Assembly (NCBI GenBank): GCA_037388705.1
Contig: JARRJY010000035.1
Coordinates: forward strand, 1 to 34,490
From: JARRJY01 sp037388705
GTDB lineage: Bacteria; Pseudomonadota; Gammaproteobacteria; UBA6429; Thiohalophilaceae
Direction: 5' to 3'
DNA: 34,490 bases
The position numbers were made by a program, and so were the translations under genes. Below are positions 1 to 8,866 of the stretch, piece after piece (position 1 is the first letter of the stretch; each line of letters starts with the position of its first letter). The notes beneath the pieces were generated by a model, which worked only from the letters and a program-made list of their open reading frames with translations, ran no database searches and was not told the DNA's origin.

Positions 1-1
1 G

Positions 2-658
2 AGGTTAAATCTTGAGCCTATTGGCGTTGCGTGTAAATCAAATAATATTCTCTTTTGTGTTGATGCCATCCAGAGCCTTGGAGTCTTTGAAATGGATGTC
101 CAGAAAATACATGCCGATTATATTATGGCAGATGGGCATAAGTGGTTAATGTCACCGGAAGGCCTCGCTATTTTTTATGTTTCAGAACATATGCGGGAGC
201 AACTTAAGCTACATCAGTATGGCTGGCATATGGTAGAAGCCCTGGGCGATTATGACAAACAAGGCTGGCAGCCGGCCCATTCAGCCAGGCGGTTCGAATG
301 CGGCAGCCCTAACATGCTGGGGATTCATGCCTTGTATGCCAGCCTGATGCTTATACACGAAATTAGCATTAATAAAATTCAGGCGAGTGTTCTGAGTAAC
401 ACTGACTATATGCTCGATTTCATAAGAAGCAGTAAAAATCTTGAGCTTCTTTATATTTACCCTGCGGTTTATAATTCAGGTATTGTTACCTTTCGACATA
501 AAAATATAAGAAATTCTGAAATATACAAATTTCTCACTGAGAACAAGATCATTTGTGCCATACGCGGCGGAGGTATTCGATTTTCGCCACATTTTTACAC
601 GCCAAGGGAAAAAATAAGACAGGCTCTACAATTTATTGAAGAATTTAATGCGAGTTAA
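2..658 (+). CDS. Class V PLP-dependent aminotransferase, 5' end cut off by window
   Basis: The reading frame is open from base 2, so the true start lies left of the window; the first internal ATG is at 92. The visible part is about 218 residues, the C-terminal part of a class V aminotransferase (cysteine desulfurase, isopenicillin-N epimerase or selenocysteine lyase type). It shows the cofactor aspartate in VDAIQSLG and the Schiff-base lysine in ADGHKWL, followed by RFECGSPN, the usual substrate-pocket region, and a C-terminal small domain with RGGGIRFSPHFY. The substrate cannot be told from this part. It is separated from fadE by 80 bases and reads in the same direction, but there is no evidence that it belongs to the fatty acid operon. 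Family assignment is firm, specific function unknown. Confidence 0.85.
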   Translation, partial: RLNLEPIGVACKSNNILFCVDAIQSLGVFEMDVQKIHADYIMADGHKWLMSPEGLAIFYVSEHMREQLKLHQYGWHMVEALGDYDKQGWQPAHSARRFECGSPNMLGIHALYASLMLIHEISINKIQASVLSNTDYMLDFIRSSKNLELLYIYPAVYNSGIVTFRHKNIRNSEIYKFLTENKIICAIRGGGIRFSPHFYTPREKIRQALQFIEEFNAS

Positions 659-704
659 TACATTTTTTCTATACTTTACAGTAGAACCGATAAAAAATTT
701 GATG

Positions 705-720
705 TCTATATTAATATAGA
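705..720. promoter_or_regulatory. Perfect 16-bp palindrome upstream of fadE, possible operator
   Basis: TCTATATTAATATAGA is its own reverse complement. It ends 18 bases before the fadE ATG and 5 bases before the AAGGAG ribosome binding site. It does not match the FadR or PsrA consensus that I know. It could be an operator for a regulator of the beta-oxidation operon or simply AT-rich chance. An AT-rich hexamer TATACT at 670-675 may be a -10 box, without a good -35. Confidence 0.35.
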
Positions 721-725
721 ATACC

Positions 726-731
726 AAGGAG
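726..731 (+). promoter_or_regulatory. Strong ribosome binding site of fadE
   Basis: AAGGAG lies seven bases before the ATG at 739. It fixes the fadE start, because an in-frame TAA at 712-714 rules out any longer N-terminus. Confidence 0.75.
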
Positions 732-738
732 TCCAGGT

Positions 739-2988
739 ATGAGTCAGACATCGACAGCAGTGAAATGGCGCCTCAAGTGGATATCCGGTCCACTGCTTAA
801 TGTCTTTAAACGCGTAACACCTTCCATGTCCAGGACAGAGCGGGAAGCACTTGATGCCGGTTCTGTCTGGTGGGATGGAGAACTTTTTAGTGGTCGACCT
901 CACTGGCGAAAACTACGTCACCTCCCTGCTCCACATCTCAGCTCTGAAGAACAGGCTTTTATCGATGGTCCGGTTGAACAGTTTTGCGCAATGCTGGATG
1001 ACTGGAAAATAACCCACGAAGATAAACGACTTCCTGAAGAAGCCTGGCAATTTATAAAACAAAATGGCTTCTTCAGTATGATAATTCCCAAAGTTTACGG
1101 TGGTCTTGATTTTTCAAATCTCGCCCACTCTGAAGTCGTGATGAAAATCGCCACGCGTAGTATTACCGCTGCAGTTACAGTAATGGTTCCCAACTCTTTG
1201 GGGCCAGCAAAATTACTGCTTGAATATGGAACAGAAAAACAAAAAGAGTATTACCTGCCACGCCTTGCAAAAGGTAAAGAAATCCCCTGTTTTGCATTAA
1301 CCAGTCCTGATGCAGGTAGTGATGCTGGCGCTATTCCGGATTTTGGCATCGTATGTCGCCAGGACTTCCAGGGACAAAAAGATGTACTGGGTATGCACGT
1401 CACATGGAACAAGCGTTACATTACCCTTGGTCCCGTAGCAACAATACTTGGTCTTGCTTTCAAGCTTTACGATCCTGATCACTTGTTAGGCGAGGAAGAG
1501 AACCTTGGTATTACGCTTGCCTTGATACCTACAAGCACGCCAGGTATCAATATTGATCGACGCCATTTCCCTCTCAATATTCCTTTTATGAATGGGCCAA
1601 ATAGTGGCGAAAATGTCTTTGTTCCAATGGAGTGGCTAATCGGTGGACAGGAAAATATTGGCCAGGGCTGGCGAATGTTAATGGAGTGCCTTTCTGATGG
1701 GCGTGGAATTTCACTACCTGCTTTGAGTACTGGTGCTGGAAAACTTGCTGCACGCGGCGTCGGTGGATATGCACGTATTCGACGCCAGTTTAAACTGCCC
1801 ATTGGTCGATTTGAAGGTATCGAGGAACCGTTAGCACGTATTGCCGGCCTGACTTATATGATGGATGCGGCCAGAACTTTGACCGCTGTTGCACTCGATA
1901 AAGGAGAAAAGCCTTCAGTAATTTCAGCGATTGTTAAATATCATTTAACAGAAAACATGCGAAAAGTTGTTAATGATGCCATGGATATCCTTGGTGGTGC
2001 AGGAATATGTCTCGGCCCGAGAAATATTATGGGTCGAACTTACCAGGCACTACCAATAAGCATCACGGTTGAAGGCGCTAACATTCTCACACGAAGTATG
2101 ATTATCTTTGGCCAGGGTGCTATTCGCAGCCATCCGTATATTTTCAGGGAGCTGGAAGCTATTGGTGAAACTGATTATGAAGCTTCATTAAAGAAATTTG
2201 ATCGCGCATTATTTGGCCACATCGGCTTTTTCATCATAAACCTTATGCGAAGTACATTCCACGCTCTCACCGGTTCTCGTTTTGTGTTTGTATCCAGAGG
2301 ACCAACACGTCGTTATTATCAACACCTGACACGTATGAGTGCGGCTTTTATGGTAATGACAGATATTGCATTAATGTCCATGGGAGGTTCATTAAAACGC
2401 AGAGAAAAATTATCCGGCAGACTGGGTGATATACTTAGTTATCTTTATCTGGCCTCTGCTGCATTAAAACGCTACGAAGATCAGGACAAACGCAAAGCTG
2501 ATAAACCCCTGATAGACTGGAGTTGCCAACACGCACTGCACGAGATCCAACATGCATTTGATGGTTTATTTAGAAATATGCCTTATAAACCATTTACGTG
2601 GTTATTAAAGTTCCTGGTTTTTCCACTTGGACGACACTTTGCCCCTCCTGATGACAAACTGGGCCGCCAGGTAGCAGAAATCTTACTTACCCCTTCCGAA
2701 TCGCGAGATCGGCTAACGCATGGGTTATATTTGCCAGAGTCGACTGATGAACAACTTGGTCGAATAGAAGATGCTTTGATTAAAGTAATAAAAGTTGAAC
2801 ACATTGAAAAGCGCATTCGAAAAGGACTGGGCAAATATCAGTCAGATTATCGGGGATTGGAAGGCATGCTCAGTATTGCTATACAAAAACAGATTATCAC
2901 TGAAGAAGAAGCTGATATGATAAGAGAAGCTGAAAAGGCGCGTTCAGATGTTATACAGGTCGACGATTTATCAGCCGAACTTCAATAA
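739..2988 (+). CDS. fadE: Acyl-CoA dehydrogenase FadE, form lacking the N-terminal membrane segment
   Basis: First oxidation step of fatty acid beta-oxidation: acyl-CoA to trans-2-enoyl-CoA with FAD. The protein of 749 residues follows E. coli FadE closely through the family motifs ALTSPDAGSDAGAIPD (FAD and substrate site), TWNKRYITL, RRHFPLN, GQGWRMLMECLSDGRG and TVEGANILTRSM, then continues into the DUF1974-type C-terminal domain. It starts at a segment corresponding to about residue 66 of the 814-residue E. coli protein, so the hydrophobic N-terminus of that protein is absent. The start is certain (stop codon just upstream, AAGGAG at 726). It is the first gene of a four-gene operon with thiolase, FadJ-like and acyl-CoA synthetase genes. 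The assignment is very secure. Confidence 0.95.
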   Translation: MSQTSTAVKWRLKWISGPLLNVFKRVTPSMSRTEREALDAGSVWWDGELFSGRPHWRKLRHLPAPHLSSEEQAFIDGPVEQFCAMLDDWKITHEDKRLPEEAWQFIKQNGFFSMIIPKVYGGLDFSNLAHSEVVMKIATRSITAAVTVMVPNSLGPAKLLLEYGTEKQKEYYLPRLAKGKEIPCFALTSPDAGSDAGAIPDFGIVCRQDFQGQKDVLGMHVTWNKRYITLGPVATILGLAFKLYDPDHLLGEEENLGITLALIPTSTPGINIDRRHFPLNIPFMNGPNSGENVFVPMEWLIGGQENIGQGWRMLMECLSDGRGISLPALSTGAGKLAARGVGGYARIRRQFKLPIGRFEGIEEPLARIAGLTYMMDAARTLTAVALDKGEKPSVISAIVKYHLTENMRKVVNDAMDILGGAGICLGPRNIMGRTYQALPISITVEGANILTRSMIIFGQGAIRSHPYIFRELEAIGETDYEASLKKFDRALFGHIGFFIINLMRSTFHALTGSRFVFVSRGPTRRYYQHLTRMSAAFMVMTDIALMSMGGSLKRREKLSGRLGDILSYLYLASAALKRYEDQDKRKADKPLIDWSCQHALHEIQHAFDGLFRNMPYKPFTWLLKFLVFPLGRHFAPPDDKLGRQVAEILLTPSESRDRLTHGLYLPESTDEQLGRIEDALIKVIKVEHIEKRIRKGLGKYQSDYRGLEGMLSIAIQKQIITEEEADMIREAEKARSDVIQVDDLSAELQ

Positions 2989-3014
2989 ATATTTAACAGT
3001 ATCCGGGCATTACA

Positions 3015-4343
3015 ATGGTATCAACCGAGAATAAAAAAAGCTCGACAAGGAAAAAAATAAAGGGCCGCACGGTTTATATCGTTGATGGTAGCCGTACTCC
3101 ACAATTAAAAGCCAGAGGTAAACCTGGTCCTTTTCGTGCTTCAGACCTTGCTGTATCCTGTGGTCGTCCGCTACTTGCACGACAACCGTTCAACCCGGAT
3201 ATTTTTGATGAGGTCATTATTGGCTGCGTCATGCCCGGACCAGATGAAGCCAATATTGCCCGGGTAATCGCATTACGATTAGGTTGTGGAAAGGATACAC
3301 CAGCCTATACCGTGCAACGTAATTGCGCTTCCGGCATGCAGGCAGTTGATAGTGCTGCCAAGGATATCTCATTAGGCCGTGCAGATATTGTACTGGCTGG
3401 TGGTACTGAAGCAATGAGTCATGCTCCCGTACTGTTCAGTAAATCAATGGTTAACTGGCTGGGTGAGTTCTACAGTGCAAAGTCGTTAGTTAAAAAAATT
3501 AAAACATTTGCTCAGCTAAGACCAAAACATATAAAACCGGTTATTGGTTTGTTGCGTGGACTAACAGATCCGGTTGCAGGTCTATCCATGGGGCAAACTG
3601 CAGAGAACCTGGCCTACCGCTTTGCTATATCACGTCACCAAATGGATGAATATGCATTAAGAAGTCATCAGCGACTGGCAGATGCTATCGATAATAAATT
3701 ATTAACGGAAATTGAACCCCTCTACAGTACTGATGGCAAGTTTTATCAAAATGATGATGGCATACGTACTGATTCAACAATAGATAAACTTGGAACGCTT
3801 TCTCCTATCTTTGACAAACCTTTTGGCTTAGTGACTGCAGGTAATAGTTCACAGGTAACGGATGGTGCCAGCCTGCTTATTCTTGCCAGCGAAGATGCCG
3901 TTGTAAAACATCAATTACCAGTGATGGGAAAAATCATCGATACTGAATGGGCCGCTCTTGATCCTTCGCAAATGGGCTTGGGACCTGTTCATGCCATGAC
4001 ACCACTCATAAAGCGTAATAAGCTTAAACTGGATGATATTGATTACTGGGAAATTAATGAGGCCTTTGCTTCACAGGTTCTTGCTTGTCTTGCAGCCTGG
4101 GACGACAAAGACTATTGCAAAAATGAACTGGGGCTTAGTAAACCAATGGGAGGTATTGACCAGGAAAAACTTAACATCGATGGCGGTGCGATCAGTCTTG
4201 GTCATCCAGTAGGAGCAAGTGGTGCCCGTATAATTCTGCATTTGCTGCATGTACTGGAAAGAAACAATGCACATCGAGGCATTGCCAGTTTATGTATAGG
4301 CGGCGGCCAGGGTGGCGCTGTTCTCATTGAACGTACAGAATAA
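3015..4343 (+). CDS. fadI: 3-ketoacyl-CoA thiolase (FadI-like)
   Basis: Thiolytic cleavage of 3-ketoacyl-CoA to acetyl-CoA and a shortened acyl-CoA, the last step of beta-oxidation. All thiolase catalytic residues are visible: nucleophile Cys104 in QRNCASGMQA, His397 in LGHPVGASGARI, Cys427 in LCIGGGQGG, and the NEAFA motif. At 442 residues it is longer than the biosynthetic type (about 390) and fits the FadI or trifunctional beta-subunit type, with the inserted segment between about residues 140 and 195. It follows fadE by 26 bases and precedes the fadJ-like gene by 15, so it presumably forms a complex with that product. FadI rather than FadA is inferred from length and pairing. Confidence 0.9.
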   Translation: MVSTENKKSSTRKKIKGRTVYIVDGSRTPQLKARGKPGPFRASDLAVSCGRPLLARQPFNPDIFDEVIIGCVMPGPDEANIARVIALRLGCGKDTPAYTVQRNCASGMQAVDSAAKDISLGRADIVLAGGTEAMSHAPVLFSKSMVNWLGEFYSAKSLVKKIKTFAQLRPKHIKPVIGLLRGLTDPVAGLSMGQTAENLAYRFAISRHQMDEYALRSHQRLADAIDNKLLTEIEPLYSTDGKFYQNDDGIRTDSTIDKLGTLSPIFDKPFGLVTAGNSSQVTDGASLLILASEDAVVKHQLPVMGKIIDTEWAALDPSQMGLGPVHAMTPLIKRNKLKLDDIDYWEINEAFASQVLACLAAWDDKDYCKNELGLSKPMGGIDQEKLNIDGGAISLGHPVGASGARIILHLLHVLERNNAHRGIASLCIGGGQGGAVLIERTE

Positions 4344-4358
4344 ATTCCGGAAATATTA

Positions 4359-6416
4359 ATGAAAACGAAAAACACGCACTGGCATTTATCTACTGACGAA
4401 AATGATATTGGCTGGTTATCTCTTGATAAAAAAGACAGTTCAACCAACACCTTGTCGACCGAGGTTTTGCTTGAACTGGAAACCATTGTTGATAGCCTGG
4501 CACAGCACCCTGTCAAAGGCCTCATTTTCCAGTCTGTCAAACCCTCAGGTTTTATCGCCGGCGCCGATGTTAATGAATTTACAACCTTTCAGTCTGAATC
4601 AGATGCGTTAACTGCCATTGAACGTGGCCAGTCGATTTTCAACAAGATTGAAGAACTACCGTTTCCCACATTGGCATTAATTAAAGGTTACTGTCTCGGA
4701 GGTGGAATGGAACTGGCTCTAGCCTGTACTTATCGCATTGCAGAAAATAGTGAATCGACCAAACTGGGGTTGCCGGAAGTTAAACTGGGAATTCATCCTG
4801 GCTTTGGTGGTACCGTTCGCGCCTTCCGTTTACTTGATCCCCTGAAAGCTTTTGATTTGATTCTCTCCGGACGTAATCTCTCTGCGTCAGCGGCAAAACA
4901 CATTGGTCTTATTGATTTTGCCGTACCAGAACGACATTTACTCAATGCTGCTCGCGAAACTGTGCTGAAAACCAGTAAACAGAAAAAGCAAAATATTCTG
5001 GGGTTGTTGCTGAACCACAGACTGGCCCGTCCTTATGTTGCCAGGTTCATAACAAAAAATGTTGCAAAAAAAGCCGTACGTAATCATTACCCTGCTCCCT
5101 ATGCTGTAATCGACTTGTGGCAACATCATTTTGATAATAAAAAAACCATGATGAAGGAAGAAGCGGCTTCTGTAGCTCGCCTTATCGTGGGTAAAACCGC
5201 ACAAAACCTGATACGGGTTTTTAAACTTCAGGAACTGTTAAAATCGCAAGGTAACTCTGTATCTTTTCAACCTGAACAAATCCATGTTATCGGCGCTGGA
5301 ATCATGGGGGGCGATATTGCAATCTGGTGTGCCATGCAAGGTTATAAGGTCACGTTACAGGATACCAAACATGAGTCCCTGGCCCGTGTTATGCAGCGTG
5401 CTAACAAACTTTACCAGCAAAAACTTAAAAAAGCGCGACTGGTAACTGCTGCGCTTGATCGATTAACACCTGACATGCATGGCAATGGCTTAAAACGTGC
5501 CGATGTCGTTATTGAAGCTATTTTTGAAGATATCGAAACCAAACGTCGCCTGTTTGAAAATATTGAACCTAAAATTAAAGAAACAGCATTAATTGCTACC
5601 AATACCTCCAGTATTCCGCTGGAGAAATTATCAACAAGTCTTAATCATCCAGAGCGATTGGTCGGCCTGCATTTTTTTAACCCGGTAGCCAAAATGCCCC
5701 TGGTAGAAATTATTCATGGGGAACAAACCAGTCCAGAAGTTATCACGCAGGCAAGTACTTTCACGAAACAAATACGTCGTTTACCGTTACCGGTGAAGAG
5801 CAGCCCCGGGTTCCTGGTCAACCGTATACTTATGCCCTATCTTATTGAAGCAGTTACTCTTGCTGATGAAGGGATTCCGCTTAAAGCGATAGACGATGCG
5901 GCGGTTGACTTTGGTATGCCGATGGGGCCCATTGAACTGGCTGATACAGTTGGCCTTGATATTTGTCTCAACGTCGCAGAAATCCTGTCGACTTCCATGA
6001 ACATCAGCGTTCCTGAAAAGCTTAAACAACTTGTCGATACCAATAANNNNNNNNNNNNNNNNNNNNNNNNNNNNNNNAAAAAAACGGGCACAGGGTTTTA
6101 TACCTTCAAAAAAGGTAAACCTGTCAAGCCAGCTTTACCAAAAGACTATTCCATGCCAGTTGATCTACAGGATAGACTTATTATGCGCCTCATAAATGAA
6201 GCAACTGCGTGTTTGCGCGATGGTATTACTGATAATGCTGATATGATTGATGCGGGGGTAATATTCGGAACTGGCTTCGCACCTTTCAGAGGTGGCCCCA
6301 TGCATTACATAATAATACGAGGCCCGGAGCAATTAGAAAAACTACTGGAACGCTTAACTCAACGGTATGGAGAAAGATTTAATCCTGATAAAGGCTGGAA
6401 AGCATTAATGGAATAA
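4359..6416 (+). CDS. fadJ: Bifunctional enoyl-CoA hydratase / 3-hydroxyacyl-CoA dehydrogenase (FadJ-like), with 31-base N run inside
   Basis: Carries out hydration and the NAD-dependent oxidation of beta-oxidation. N-terminal crotonase domain (about 1-200) has catalytic Glu118 in GGGMEL and Glu140 in LPEVKLG, matching FadB Glu119 and Glu139. A Rossmann NAD site follows at 310-318 (VIGAGIMGG), then GLHFFNPV with the catalytic His, SSPGFLVNR, and two C-terminal dehydrogenase domains. At 685 residues it is slightly shorter than FadJ (about 714). Residues 563-573 are unknown because of the N run at 6047-6077; the frame resumes correctly at KKTGTGFYTF, which is the family's KxGxGFY motif. It probably works with the thiolase encoded just upstream. 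FadJ rather than FadB is chosen from the thiolase partner. Confidence 0.92.
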   Translation: MKTKNTHWHLSTDENDIGWLSLDKKDSSTNTLSTEVLLELETIVDSLAQHPVKGLIFQSVKPSGFIAGADVNEFTTFQSESDALTAIERGQSIFNKIEELPFPTLALIKGYCLGGGMELALACTYRIAENSESTKLGLPEVKLGIHPGFGGTVRAFRLLDPLKAFDLILSGRNLSASAAKHIGLIDFAVPERHLLNAARETVLKTSKQKKQNILGLLLNHRLARPYVARFITKNVAKKAVRNHYPAPYAVIDLWQHHFDNKKTMMKEEAASVARLIVGKTAQNLIRVFKLQELLKSQGNSVSFQPEQIHVIGAGIMGGDIAIWCAMQGYKVTLQDTKHESLARVMQRANKLYQQKLKKARLVTAALDRLTPDMHGNGLKRADVVIEAIFEDIETKRRLFENIEPKIKETALIATNTSSIPLEKLSTSLNHPERLVGLHFFNPVAKMPLVEIIHGEQTSPEVITQASTFTKQIRRLPLPVKSSPGFLVNRILMPYLIEAVTLADEGIPLKAIDDAAVDFGMPMGPIELADTVGLDICLNVAEILSTSMNISVPEKLKQLVDTNXXXXXXXXXXXKKTGTGFYTFKKGKPVKPALPKDYSMPVDLQDRLIMRLINEATACLRDGITDNADMIDAGVIFGTGFAPFRGGPMHYIIIRGPEQLEKLLERLTQRYGERFNPDKGWKALME
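6047..6077. other. Assembly gap, 31 Ns, inside fadJ
   Basis: Thirty-one undetermined bases interrupt fadJ. Reading frames on both sides agree, so the gap length is probably right. The right flank is a run of seven A. The missing residues lie just before the KxGxGFY motif, where the family usually has a lysine- and glycine-rich linker. Confidence 0.99.
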
Positions 6417-6420
6417 CTCT

Positions 6421-8205
6421 ATGAATAGAGAAACGGACATTATCACACCTGAAGAGGCGCAAACTTTGCCAGGTTTGTTTATTGAACGTTTACAGCGCAG
6501 TTCAAATGAACTCGCCTATAAATATTTCAAAGATGATCAATGGCATGATCTGAGCTGGCAGCAAATGGACAACGAGATAAAACGCTGGCAAGCAGCATTC
6601 TGTCACGAAAAGCTTGAAAAAGGCGATCGTGTTGCCATTATGCTACGTAACTGCCCGTACTGGGTAGTTTTTGATCAGTCTGCATTACGCACCGGTCTTG
6701 TTACAGTGCCACTTTATACTAATGATCGTGCTGACAATATTGGATACATTATTACTGATGCCAATGTAAAAGTCCTGCTAATCGAAAATGAGGAACATTG
6801 GCAGATTATTAAAACGGCCTATGAACAACTTGATAGCTTAACCCGCATCATTACCGTCGAGCCAATTGAAAATGCAACAGATAATCGCATTATAAGCCTG
6901 CATGACTGGCTAAATCAGGCGGAAGAAACAACCTTTTCAGAACCCGTTCTTGATAAAGATGAACTGGCTACCATCGTTTACACTTCAGGCACCACTGGTA
7001 AACCCAAAGGTGTCATGCTAAGCCATCATAATATCATTTGGGATGCGTATGCAGGCACGCAAAGTATCCCGTGCTATCCCGGTGAAATATTTCTATCATT
7101 TCTACCATTATCACATACACTGGAGCGATCAATAGGTTATTACTTCGCTATGATGTGTGGTTGTCCTGTCGCCTACTCTCGATCTATCGAATTACTGGCA
7201 GAAGACCTTACCATTATAAAACCGCATATTCTCATCTCGGTGCCACGTATATTTGAACGTGTATATAACAAAATTCAACTAGGCCTTGCCGAAAAGCCGA
7301 TGATTGCCCGTAAACTTTTTACCTGGGCAACAAGTGTCGGCTGGTATCGATACCAGGTATCACAGGGCCGAGCAGGCTGGCATCTTAAAGTGCTTTTCTG
7401 GCCGATTCTGAATGTGCTTGTTGCCAGGAAAATACTTGCGAAACTAGGCGGTCGTATGCGCTTTGCAATTTCAGGTGGCGCCCCCCTTTCAGAAGATATT
7501 GCCAGGACATTTATTGGTCTTGGTTTACCCATTGCACAAGGCTATGGCCTGACTGAAACCAGCCCGGTAATCAGTGTTAACAAGCTGGAAAACAACCTGC
7601 CTGCCACAGTCGGTGAACCTGTTTACGGTCAGGAGATAAGGATCAGTGATGAGGATGAACTACAGGTGCGCGGACCTAATGTTATGCTCGGCTACTGGAA
7701 CAATGAAACAGCAACCAGGGAAATTATTGATAACGAAGGCTGGCTACGAACCGGTGATAAAGTCACCATGGTTGATGGCCATATTCAAATCACCGGTCGC
7801 CTTAAAGATATTATCGTTATGTCCAACGGTGAAAAAGTACCACCGGCTGATATAGAAATGGCAATAACCAATAACAGTTTGTTTGAGCAGGTCATGATTA
7901 TTGGTGAAGGAAAACCTTTTCTATCAGCGATCGTGGTACTGAATGCCGATAGATGTAAATTGTTATTTGGTGAAAAAGATATCGAAAGTTGTCTTAATAC
8001 TGACGAGAGCGTTCAGAAAATACTTGATCAAATCAAGCGACAACTGATCAGTTTTCCAGGATATGCCAATATCTATAAGGTATTTGCCACGCTGGAACCA
8101 TGGACCGTGGAAAGCGAACTTATAACTCCTACCCTAAAACTAAAACGTAATAAGATATTCGAAAAATATAAAAGAGAAATTCATAAACTCTATGAAGGAC
8201 ATTAA
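6421..8205 (+). CDS. AMP-forming long-chain acyl-CoA synthetase (FAA1 / COG1022 type)
   Basis: Activates fatty acids to acyl-CoA with ATP, feeding the three genes upstream. The 594-residue protein shows the adenylate-forming family signature at about 187-197 (YTSGTTGKPKG), the YGLTETSP motif, the hinge and adenine-binding stretch GWLRTGD followed by GRLKDIIVMSNGEKVPP. The last of these is characteristic of the COG1022 long-chain branch rather than classical E. coli FadD, so I give no gene symbol. The gene begins four bases after the fadJ stop, so the two are cotranscribed. No membrane segment is obvious. Chain-length preference cannot be read from the sequence. Confidence 0.9.
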   Translation: MNRETDIITPEEAQTLPGLFIERLQRSSNELAYKYFKDDQWHDLSWQQMDNEIKRWQAAFCHEKLEKGDRVAIMLRNCPYWVVFDQSALRTGLVTVPLYTNDRADNIGYIITDANVKVLLIENEEHWQIIKTAYEQLDSLTRIITVEPIENATDNRIISLHDWLNQAEETTFSEPVLDKDELATIVYTSGTTGKPKGVMLSHHNIIWDAYAGTQSIPCYPGEIFLSFLPLSHTLERSIGYYFAMMCGCPVAYSRSIELLAEDLTIIKPHILISVPRIFERVYNKIQLGLAEKPMIARKLFTWATSVGWYRYQVSQGRAGWHLKVLFWPILNVLVARKILAKLGGRMRFAISGGAPLSEDIARTFIGLGLPIAQGYGLTETSPVISVNKLENNLPATVGEPVYGQEIRISDEDELQVRGPNVMLGYWNNETATREIIDNEGWLRTGDKVTMVDGHIQITGRLKDIIVMSNGEKVPPADIEMAITNNSLFEQVMIIGEGKPFLSAIVVLNADRCKLLFGEKDIESCLNTDESVQKILDQIKRQLISFPGYANIYKVFATLEPWTVESELITPTLKLKRNKIFEKYKREIHKLYEGH

Positions 8206-8285
8206 CTGCATGATTGGTTGTGACCTTAAGCAGTCATTCATATTATCCTAAGAACTCTTTAAATATTTCATGCTCGACAAAAAAA

Positions 8286-8837
8286 GTGGAAACTAAACAA
8301 AAACACTTGCTAAAAGCTTCCCCTCTTATAATTTTTCTGTGTATTTCTGCTGTTATGAGTAGCGGATGTGTTATGTTAAACAGGCCATTGCCACCAAAAA
8401 TCACTGGAATACCTTATATCGATAAAGATTTTACAACTATTACAGTGGTAAGAAAAAAACAATATTCGACTTCAGGTACTATTTTTACACTTGCTATTGA
8501 TAATAAACCGTTTGTTCAACTTAAACATGATGAATACACCACTTTTCATATTTCCCCAGGAAATCATAAATTTAATGTTGTATGGGATATAGCTGGATTT
8601 ACATTAATTGGCCCATTCGGCGGAGCACTAGGCGATTCGCCTCATATCTATGAAAAAGCAATCAATATTCAGTGCAAGATAGGTAGTGAATATTTTATTA
8701 CCTTAGAGACTAAAGATTTTGATGCGTATGTAAAAAAACCGGAAGATGGCGTAATTATAAAACACGTTGAAAGACTTACAGGTGATTTTACTATTACTAA
8801 TAAAAAATTTATTGTGCCTATAATATCGAAAAAATGA
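8286..8837 (+). CDS. Putative small outer-membrane lipoprotein of unknown function
   Basis: I do not recognise this gene with certainty. The frame is open from a TTG at 8214, but the GTG at 8286 is favoured because it starts a short basic segment (KQKHLLK), then a hydrophobic stretch (LIIFLCISAVM) and a lipobox-like SSGC, which together look like a type II signal peptide. The mature part of about 155 residues looks like a beta-rich domain with DNKPFVQLKHDEYTTFHISPGNH, a layout reminiscent of DUF2846-type lipoproteins; that is a resemblance, not an assignment. No clear ribosome binding site precedes either start. It follows the acyl-CoA synthetase closely and may be cotranscribed. It is more AT-rich than its neighbours. 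Its right neighbour converges on it after 29 bases. Confidence 0.6.
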   Translation: METKQKHLLKASPLIIFLCISAVMSSGCVMLNRPLPPKITGIPYIDKDFTTITVVRKKQYSTSGTIFTLAIDNKPFVQLKHDEYTTFHISPGNHKFNVVWDIAGFTLIGPFGGALGDSPHIYEKAINIQCKIGSEYFITLETKDFDAYVKKPEDGVIIKHVERLTGDFTITNKKFIVPIISKK

Positions 8838-8866
8838 ATATCCGCTTTTGGCCGAAAGGAGACATT

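Noticed and set aside
8846..8860. Small CTTT/AAAG inverted repeat between the lipoprotein gene and tatD as a bidirectional terminator
   Set aside because: Four base pairs only and no T run; not better than chance.
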